NCBI GenBank assembly: GCA_964017185.1
Contig: OZ024871.1
Span: forward strand, 24,466,488-24,530,487
Length of the DNA stretch: 64,000 nt
Direction: 5' to 3'
Source: Rugalucina vietnamica
Taxonomy: Eukaryota; Mollusca; Bivalvia; Lucinida; Lucinidae
Under the pieces are notes generated by a model, which was not told where the DNA came from, did no database searches, and was given only the letters and a program-made list of their open reading frames with translations. A program made the position numbers and the translations under genes. This document shows, one piece after another, positions 54,639 to 64,000 of the stretch (positions are counted from its first letter, which is position 1; each line of letters begins with the position of its first letter).

Positions 54639-56055
54639 GCAAAAAGTCCGCCTGACAAATTAAAAGTCACGTTAGTCAGTCATGTGATAAAATACTCTTT
54701 TAAACTGTTTTTGAAACTAAATTCTGCATACAATTAAACTATGTCACAGATAGCTTCATTTTCGTATTCTGGCCAAAAAGGAACTGTCCTATTTACAAAC
54801 CTTACAATAACAAAATACTGTTCACGTTGACTATATGAACTGGAAACTTTCTTTAGAATTTCAAATGAGAATGGTGAAAATGGATGCTTCATATTTTGGC
54901 CAGGATTCATTCATGCGGATCTGATTTGAACGTATCTATCTCAATAAAGTTTTACTCACTTTCTCATTATCATCCTTGTTGTGTCTTTCTTACTTGTCCA
55001 GGTCCAGGAATTCTTTGTACAACTAAATTTAAACCCCCACCCAAAGACCAGGTGGGAAAGGAATGACAACATCAAATACGTGAAACCGCCACCTTTTTTT
55101 AAACACGAACGGAGAGCAAGATGAATAGCTATGTCCCAACAAGGTTGGTACATCAACAATTTTCACAACACACGTGGAGACCAAGATGACTAGCTGTTTC
55201 CCAATCACAACTAGGTATTTATTATGGGCTCTCGGGCGACTTAGGCAGCCATCCAATCAATCATTTGAGGCTTATTTTCACTTAAGATGGCAAAATTGAG
55301 TAGAAGCAATTTGTTGTCATAAACATATTAATTGATGTATGCCTGAAGCCATAGGGGCGGATGCCATGTCCAGATTTGCCTATTAAGGTCAGAAATTAGG
55401 TCAAAGTTCAATGAGTGCAAAAGTTAAGAAACGTTACCACAGCTGAATATACAAGTATAATCATGGCCAAATTTAGTGATTTGAATGCTGAGGCTTGGTA
55501 TACTAGTGGCTAAATAATAAACTAAGGGGTTGTATATGACACTTTATCAAGCATGTTTGTCTGAACCAGGGTATAAAAGGTCAAAAAGTCAATAAGTGCA
55601 TTTAGCAACTTTTCAGAGAAATACACCAATGTTCATTAGAATGATGGAAAATCTTTGGCTTAAACTCCTTTTATTGAGGAATCTATATTAAATTTGTTGA
55701 AACAAACACATTTAAAACATCACTGAATATGTAGCTCAGTCTCAGACATTTATTTTTAAATTGCATTTACCATTTTCATAACAACACATTAGCTAAAATG
55801 GTAAACTTCTTTTAAATAGTTCGCCATGAACCCAACATTGCAGTACAATAGTGTCTATAAAAATACTTCTACAGAAATAAATTCACATAGATATCCTGAT
55901 TTATAGTCCAGATGTTGCAGTTGACATTCATGGGCAATTCAAGATGACCGCCAAATTACAAGATGGCTGCCAAAGTAAGGGTTTTTGATAGAAATTCATG
56001 CATATGTGTGATAAAATCTAAACATATGACATTTAAAGTGGAGAATACATAAATA
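54639..56055. other. Intergenic, nothing recognised
   Basis: AT-rich single-copy-looking sequence before the tandem duplication; no coding motif. Confidence 0.45.
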
Positions 56056-57113
56056 CTCCTAGGACACACTCTAGCTCATTGCTTAGTTTCAGCAAGTGAC
56101 CTTTTAATATCTATTAATATCTATTGATTCATGAAAAATAGGCGTCTGCTTGAAATATAGTCTGTATTCTGGGTTTGCGAGAGACTGAAACACAGGCCCT
56201 CTTATCAGTTGATATGACACACATGCCTTAGCAAGATGTGAGAGAAAACACCAACAAATGTTAAGTGTACTGTGTAATTAAATTCTTTAGGGCTGGTGCA
56301 AACAATGAGTTCTCATTTTGCTACCATGATACAGTGTTTCTCAATGAAATGAATCTAGTGCCATGGTAGCCTTAAAGTTGTACAGGATGCTTTGTAACCA
56401 TCTGTTCTGAACCTTTTAGAAAGGTTTTCTCACACCAATGTTTTTTTTTTTTAATAAATCAAGCCTCAATCTAGCAACAATTATAATAATACAGGGATTG
56501 TAATGTAATCTTTCAAAGAGGTCAATATTTTTAATTTAATGATTAAAGAGAGATAGACATACATATTTAAAAGCAAAGGAACAGACACAGTCTGCTTGCA
56601 AACATGAAAGGATAACCAATGTCAAAATCTTAATAAGTATTGATTCAAATAGAACAATATGTGTCGGTGATCCAGGTGAGCAGCTATTTCCAGTAAACAT
56701 AAGCCTGATTAATTTGTTTTTTGTATAGAGATTTAGCATCCCAGTCAACAATTTTCCGTCATGTCTAGATGGAGTCATTGCTTCCTGTGTATTGTCCAGA
56801 ACTCGGGTATGTTAAAGTGCCTTGTACTAATGAGGACACAACATGTCGGCGTCCCATGTACTTTGGGGTCAAAAGCGGGATGCATTATGCTCCCTTTTAC
56901 CATGATTTTTGAAGGTCAGAAGGGACTGAGTGTACCTAATTATGCAAATATTTGAGACTTTGTTACCTTGCAAATTTAAAGTTTTCACTCATAAAGAATC
57001 CCAATATAAGCCATTAGACATCACAAATATTCAACTCGAACAAAATAAGTCATGCAAATTATATCCAATTTTACAATGTAGTCATACATAGGGTAGGGCT
57101 TTTTTTTCTTTTC

Positions 57114-57151
<38 letters not shown>
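57114..57151 (+). repeat. (GT)n microsatellite in unit 1
   Basis: About 17 GT repeats followed by a G-rich stretch; in unit 2 the corresponding tract has only four GT and a run of G, so this is the most variable point between units. Confidence 0.9.
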
Positions 57152-58011
57152 TTGGGGGGAGGGGTGATTAATCTCTTAAGCGGATAATTAAAAGCCTTAG
57201 CTGTTCACGTATGTGAAATGCGGTCTTCATATTATGCATTGTATTAAATTATATCCATGGAAAAATAAATTCAGTCTGATGAAAAAGAAGGACCACAAAA
57301 ATGTATTATATTATACCCCATGTAACAGAGTCAGCATGAAAAGGACAACTTTATTTTGATACAAAGCCAAATGAACTTGATATTTAAAAACTCTGGTATT
57401 AGTCCTTTCATCAAATTTAAAGCAGTGGCATAACATTAATTACAGTTTGTAGTTTCATAAAAGCAAAATTTGCACAAAAGGTAAATATCTGAGAGTAAAC
57501 CTATCTCAACATTCAGGAATGTTTTATATATCTAGCGCTCTGCACTGCTCAGAACTACATGTATTATGAATCTTACAAACTAATGCCATTTTATAAGAAT
57601 ATGCAAATTGTAAACATATTCACGCTCATGACAGCAGTCCTTTTTGACAGATCACACAGATGATATTTGGAAATAGCCCCAGTCTTGAACATGTCATTTA
57701 TATATAATATAGGTTTTCTCATGTTCTGGTTTAAATTCACATTTTTCAAAAACTCACTATGTGATCACCATCAGACAAATTGGCAACTCCTTTTTACGCC
57801 CCAGACTTTGGAAAAGTTGGAAAGGCACACTGCTTTTTTTTACTTGTCTGTCTGCGAGTCTGCAGTGTGTGCATCTGTTACACTTTTTTTAAACTTTTGA
57901 ATGGTGCATGCTAGGGGTTTGAAATTTCATACCCATATTCCTCATAAAAAAAAGCTGACCCGTATTTTTTGTCCAGGGTTATGCCCCTTCTCTGAGGACA
58001 CTGTGTATTTT

Positions 58012-58402
58012 ATGGAGTGGAGTTAGAGTCATGGATTGGAGTCATGGAGTGGAGTATTGGAGTAGATTCTTGGAGTGGAACATTGGAGTGAAATTTTGTG
58101 TGAAACAGAAAACTCAATTCTGGTGGTGAAATTTGTCTTGGGGCAAATGATAACAATCACAAAATGTGTAAGAAATGCATAAACTGTATGAATAACTAAT
58201 GAGTAACAGAAATTAACCATTAATTTCGATTATTTATATGGGTAATGCCTTTGATACATGTTTATTTATTGCGTCCGTTCAAACAAGACAGATTTTACCA
58301 CCAGAATTAATGTTTCTCTTTTCGCTCCAACATTTCACTCCAAGGTTCCACTCCATGGCTCCAATCTATGACTCCACTCCATGACTCCACTCCATAAGTC
58401 TC
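58012..58402. repeat. Inverted GGAGT-rich tracts (fold-back), repeated in unit 2 at about 62085-62475
   Basis: Left: ATGGAGTGGAGTTAGAGTCA, TGGATTGGAGTCATGGAGTG...; right: CACTCCAAGGTTCCACTCCA, TGACTCCACTCCATGACTCC. Arms of ~75 bp built from a loose TGGAGT-type repeat flank a ~240-bp loop. Confidence 0.75.
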
Positions 58403-60177
58403 TGAGTAATGTTCCTTTGAAAACAAAATTTGAAAATATTGTGTGCAAGATATCTGAAAAAGCATATGAGCTAGATTTTTCATATTTGGCAAAATACGAG
58501 TAGAGTACCTGATTAACAGTTTAGAACTTTAACTTAAATTTTGAAAGAATTAGAGAATTTTGAAATTGTGATTGGTTATTATAGTTTTTGGTGAAATTTG
58601 AAGCTTTTTAATGGTGCTGGCTAGGGTTTTGAAATTTCATACACATATGCCTTGTGAAAAAATAGTTGACCCTTACTTTTGTTCATGTCCGAGTTTTGCC
58701 CCTTTTTCTGAGTTAAATGTCCCTTTGAAAATAAAATTTGACAATCTTTTATACAAGATAACCCGAAGGGTTAAGTTTAAGATCACTTAAGATAGCTATA
58801 TGATTCTCTAAATAATTTGGGGTCATTTCTTTGGCCCCGAAAGGCAAATAAAGAAAGCATAAACACGCTGGGAAACATTTTACATAATTTACATGCGCAG
58901 TCTTATCACATAACTAATGATTGCACAATCGTACGATTGCTTACGATTCAATGGGACTGGCACTTTAGAGTCTTCATATTTGGCATACTGATTGGGACTG
59001 AAGAGTAGAAGTTAAGAACTCCTGATCAACATTTTAGAACTTTATCTTAAACTTGACAACTGCAGATTTTTTTTAATTTTGATTGATTGTTCCACTTTTT
59101 GGTGAAATTTGGAACTTTTTAATGGTGTTTTGTAATTTCATATACATATTCCTCATGAAAACATAATTGACCCAATAGTTTTGTTTTTTTTTTCATGTCC
59201 GAGTTATGCCCAATTACTGAGTTATGGCCTTTTTAAAACAAAATTTGAAAATCGTGTGTGCTAGATACCTCAAAATGTATTTTAGCAACCGTCTTTATAT
59301 TTGACATACTGATTGGGGCTGAGGATAAGATCACCTGGTTAACTTTTGAGAAGTTTCTGTCAATTTTTGACAGAATTACAGAATTTTGATTTTTTACTCC
59401 CTTTTGAACTTTTTGCAAAATGCCTGCATTCTGTTTCTGGATCCAGGACAAAACAGAGGCAACCTTACTGCTACACCAGGAAATGAAATTAAAATGAAGT
59501 AAATGCCAGGTTAGGGGCAAGCAAACACACATTTCTAGTTTTATCATATTCACACCCATGACAATTTTCTTAATTTTTGACAGACGCAATAATTTCATCA
59601 CTGAAATAAATTATGGGATTGTCTCTTGTCTTGAACTTAATTAGGTCTATAATCCCTTTTTCAGACGGACAGAATTTAATGAGGTGCAATACCAGAAAAA
59701 AAATATTTTGCTTTTCAAAAACAAAACCAGTGATAAGCTGCAAAGTAATTACATGAGAGGTACTTTTGTTTTCACCTAATAAATCGTACAATACACACTC
59801 CTATTTTGAAAATAAAAACTAATAAGAAAACAAAGATTTTCTCATGAAGCAGCTCATAAAATAAACATGAAATAAAACAAATGCATTTTTTTTATTTCTC
59901 TTTCAGTTTCTTCCATTATATTCATCTCTTAGTTTTAACAAAGTTGTGTAAAACATTCTTTGACCTAAAACTCGAATCTAAAACAAAGGGATTGTTCATG
60001 GTTTGTTTAGTTCTATAATTGATCTTTCAACACCTACGCTGACAGGAGGATGTGTTAAAGCTAAGATAAAGAGCATAGTCTAAACTTAGATTAGAAGTGG
60101 ATATTCCCTCCCCCATTAATAGATTAGCCATGGTTTCATATTTCAAAACATCCCAGTTTTCTTCTGTGGCACAGGAG

Positions 60178-63100
60178 CTCCTAGGACACACTCTAGCTCA
60201 TTGCTTAGTTTCAGCAAGTGACCTTTTAATATCTATTAATATCTATTGATTCATGAAAAATAGGCGTCTGCTTGAAATATAGTCTGTATTCTGGGTTTGC
60301 GAGAGACTGAAACACAGGCCCTCTTATCAGTTGATATGACACACATGCCTTAGCAAGATGTGAGAGAAAACACCAACAAATGTTAAGTGTACTGTGTAAT
60401 TAAATTCTTTAGGGCTGGTGCAAACAATGAGTTCTCATTTTGCTACCATGATACAGTGTTTCTCAATGAAATGAATCTAGTGCCATGGTAGCCTTAAAGT
60501 TGTACAGGATGCTTTGTAACCATCTGTTCTGAACCTTTTAGAAAGGTTTTCTCACACCAATGCTTTTTTTTAAATAAATCAAGCCTCAATCTAGCAACAA
60601 TTATAATAATACAGGGATTGTAATGTAATCTTTCAAAGAGGTCAATATTTTTAATTTAATGATTAAAGAGAGATAGACATACATATTTAAAAGCAAAGGA
60701 ATAGACACAGTCTGCTTGCAAACATGAAAGGATAACCAATGTCAAAATCTTAATAAGTATTGATTCAAATAGAACAATATGTGTCGGTGATCCAGGTGAG
60801 CAGCTATTTCCAGTAAACATAAGCCTGATTAATTTGTTTTTTGTATAGAGATTTAGCATCCCAGTCAACAATTTTCCGTCATGTCTAGATGGAGTCATTG
60901 CTTCCTGTGTATTGTCCAGAACTCGGGTATGTTAAAGTGCCTTGTACTAATGAGGACACAACATGTCGGCGTCCCATGTACTTTGGGGTCAAAAGCGGGA
61001 TGCATTATGCTCCCTTTTACCATGATTTTTGAAGGTCAGAAGGGACTGCGTGTACCTAATTATGCAAATATTTGAGACTTTGTTACCTTGCAAATTTAAA
61101 GTTTTCACTCATAAAGAATCCCAATATAAGCCATTAGACATCACAAATATTCAACTCGAACAAAATAAGTCATGCAAATTATATCCAATTTTACAATGTA
61201 GTCATACATAGGGTAGGGCTTTTTTTTTCTTTTCTTGTGTGTGTGGGGGGGGGGGTGGGGGGAGGGGTGATTAATCTCTTAAGTGGATAATTAAAAGCCT
61301 TAGCTGTTCATGTATGTGAAATGCGGTCTTCATATTATGCATTGTATTAAATTATATCCATGGAAAAATAAATTCAGTCTGATGAAAAAGAAGGACCACA
61401 AAAATGTATTATATTATACCCCATGTAACAGAGTCAGCATGAAAAGGACAACTTTATTTTGATACAAAGCCAAATGAACTTGATATTTAAAAACTCTGGT
61501 ATTAGTCCTTTCATCAAATTTAAAGCAGTGGCATAACATTAATTACAGTTTGTAGTTTCATAAAAGCAAAATTTGCACAAAAGGTAAATATCTGAGAGTA
61601 AACCTATCTCAACATTCAGGAATGTTTTATATATCTAGCGCTCTGCACAAACTAATGCCATTTTATAAGAATATGCAAATTGTAAACATATTCACGCTCA
61701 TGACAGCAGTCCTTTTTGACAGATCACACAGATGATATTTGGAAATAGCCCCAGTCTTGAACATGTCATTTATATATAATATAGGTTTTCTCATGTTCTG
61801 GTTTAAATTCACATTTTTCAAAAACTCACTATGTGATCACCATCAGACAAATTGGCAACTCCTTTTTACGCCCCAGACTTTGGAAAAGTTGGAAAGGCAC
61901 ACTGCTTTTATTTTACTTGTCTGTCTGCGAGTCTGCAGTGTGTGCATCTGTTACACTTTTTTAAAACTTTTGAATGGTGCATGCTAGGGGTTTGAAATTT
62001 CATACCCATATTCCTCATAAAAAATAGCTGACCCGTATTTTTTGTCCAGGGTTATGCCCCTTCTCTGAGGACACTGTGTATTTTATGGAGTGGAGTTAGA
62101 GTCATGGATTGGAGTCATGGAGTGGAGTATTGGAGTAGATTCTTGGAGTGGAACATTGGAGTGAAATTTTGTGTGAAACAGAAAACTCAATTCTGGTGGT
62201 GAAATTTGTCTTGGGGCAAATGATAACAATCACAAAATGTGTAAGAAATGCATAAACTGTATGAATAACTAATGAGTAACAGAAATTAACCATTAATTTC
62301 GATTATTTATATGGGTAATGCCTTTGATACATGTTTATTTATTGCGTCCGTTCAAACAAGACAGATTTTACCACCAGAATTAATGTTTCTCTTTTCGCTC
62401 CAACATTTCACTCCAAGGTTCCACTCCATGGCTCCAATCTATGACTCCACTCCATGACTCCACTCCATAAGTCTCTGAGTAATGTTCCTTTGAAAACAAA
62501 ATTTGAAAATATTGTGTGCAAGATATCTGAAAAAGCATATGAGCTAGATTTTTCATATTTGGCAAAATACGAGTAGAGTACCTGATTAACAGTTTAGAAC
62601 TTTAACTTAAATTTTGAAAGAATTAGAGAATTTTGAAATTGTGATTGGTTATTATAGTTTTTGGTGAAATTTGAAGCTTTTTAATGGTGCTGGCTAGGGT
62701 TTTGAAATTTCATACACATATGCCTTGTGAAAAAATAGTTGACCCTTACTTTTGTTCCTGTCCGAGTTTTGCCCCTTTTTCTGAGTTAAATGTCCCTTTG
62801 AAAATAAAATTTGACAATCTTTTATACAAGATAACCCGAAGGGTTAAGTTTAAGATCGCTTAAGATAGCTATATGATTCTCTAAATAATTTGGGGTCATT
62901 TCTTTGGCCCCGAAAGGCAAATAAAGAAAGCATAAACACGCTGGGAAACATTTTACATAATTTACATGCGCAGTCTTATCACATAACTAATGATTGCACA
63001 ATCGTACGATTGCTTACGATTCAATGGGACTGGCACTTTAGAGTCTTCATATTTGGCATACTGATTGGGACTGAAGAGTAGAAGTTAAGAACACCTGATC

Positions 63101-64000
63101 AACATTTTAGAACTTTATCTTAAACTTTGACAACTGCAGATTTTTTTTAATTTTGATTGATTGTTCCACTTTTTGGTGAAATTTGGAACTTTTTAATGGT
63201 GTTTTGTAATTTCATATACATATTCCTCATGAAAACATAATTGACCCAATAGTTTTGTTTTTTTTTTCATGTCCGAGTTATGCCCAATTACTGAGTTATG
63301 GCCTTTTTAAAACAAAATTTGAAAATCGTGTGTGCTAGATACCTCAAAATGTATTTTAGCAACCGTCTTTATATTTGACATACTGATTGGGGCTGAGGAT
63401 AAGATCACCTGGTTAACTTTTGAGAAGTTTCTGTCAATTTTTGACAGAATTACAGAATTTTGATTTTTTACTCCCTTTTGAACTTTTTTGCAAAATGCCT
63501 GCATTCTGTTTCTGGATCCAGGACAAAACAGAGGCAACCTTACTGCTACACCAGGAAATGAAATTATAATGAAGTAAATGCCAGGTTAGGGGCAAGCAAA
63601 CACACATTTCTAGTTTTATCATATTCACACCCATGACAATTTTCTTAATTTTTGACAGACGCAATAATTTCATCACTGAAATAAATTATGGAATTGTCTC
63701 TTGTCTTGAACTTAATTAGGTCTATAATCCCTTTTTCAGACGGACAGAATTTAATGAGGTGCAATACCAGAAAAAAAATATTTTGCTTTTCAAAAACAAA
63801 ACCAGTGATAAGCTGCAAAGTAATTACCTGAGAGGTACTTTTGTTTTCACCTAATAAATCGTACAATACACACTCCTATTTTGAAAATAAAAACTAATAA
63901 GAAAACAAAGATTTTCTCATGAAGCAGCTCATAAAATAAACATGAAATAAAACAAATGCATTTTTTTTATTTCTCTTTCAGTTTCTTCCATTATATTCAT
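60178..64000. repeat. 4.12-kb tandem duplication, unit 2 (cut by window end)
   Basis: Same sequence as unit 1 with few substitutions, a contraction of the GT run into a G-rich tract near 61240, and absence of about 31 bp found in unit 1 near 57546-57576. Continues past the window. Confidence 0.92.

Larger units (their letters stand above)
56056..60177. repeat. 4.12-kb tandem duplication, unit 1
   Basis: Starts CTCCTAGGACACACTCTAGC. Its first 3.87 kb (to 59925) are matched almost base for base by 60178 to the window end. Contains a (GT)n run near 57114-57151, an inverted pair of GGAGT-rich tracts (58012-58092 and 58326-58402), and three drifting blocks around 57900, 58610 and 59110 sharing GAAATTTCATA.(C/A)CATAT(T/G)CCT and GTCC..GTTATGCCC. 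No gene is supported; open frames recur in both units only because the DNA is duplicated. Confidence 0.92.

Noticed and set aside
56536-61075. Duplicated frames (80 and 64 codons) present in both tandem units, suggesting conserved genes
   Set aside because: Their conservation only reflects the recent DNA duplication; opposite-strand and intergenic sequence is equally conserved and no domain is visible.

Overview
This looks like a gene-sparse, AT-rich stretch of an invertebrate nuclear genome, most likely a mollusc and probably a bivalve. The evidence is short exons with GT..AG introns of 1-12 kb, a LITAF-type gene family, and dense repeats of mollusc style: SINE tails ending in GTTAAAC, GCTCACCTGAG-ended elements with (GTCC)n and internal satellites, and many short fold-back elements. 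The species assignment is an inference; no bacterial, viral or organellar gene is visible.

The only host coding sequence I can support is a plus-strand LITAF-like locus (SIMPLE/zf-LITAF domain, endosomal membrane-associated zinc protein). Coding exons lie at 1702-1744, 5253-5279, 6307-6354 and 8360-8386 (proline-rich N-terminus with a PPPY motif), then 11103-11298 (first half of the LITAF domain). These are followed by two alternative terminal exons, 17911-18019 and 20210-20318, each encoding the second half of the domain and a stop. Splicing to the first gives an uninterrupted 149-residue protein, close to known LITAF lengths. Downstream the pattern repeats: a proline-rich exon (33644-33670), a second domain exon (45264-45486) and again two terminal exons (48350-48458, 51110-51218). 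I see no initiator exon for this second half. All junction phases match (phase 1 for the proline-rich exons, phase 2 before the terminal exons), so the window holds either two tandem paralogues or one complex gene with two domain exons and four alternative ends.

Everything else that can be read is repeat. Recurrent families are: a ~235-bp palindromic MITE beginning GAGCC (seven good copies plus decayed ones) whose 4-bp target duplication is proved by an insertion inside another repeat; TTAA-flanked MITEs; a 1.34-kb element with ~76-bp terminal inverted repeats; a TA-flanked element nested inside a TTAA-flanked one; Helentron-like elements with subterminal inverted repeats, microsatellite, internal tandem units and a 3' hairpin; a LINE of the type often annotated 'craniofacial development protein 2', broken by nested insertions (27.7-31.8 kb); and a 5'-truncated RNA-copied repeat with a constant 3' end (called R1 here).

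Larger structures are a 3.65-kb interval bounded by a ~32-bp inverted repeat that holds 15 dispersed copies of a GTCCNTACCGTAAC motif, a 3.84-kb element with perfect 27-bp ends, a 5.2-kb element with ~660-bp inverted arms, and at the right edge a 4.12-kb unit duplicated in tandem at near identity (56056-60177 and 60178 to the window end).
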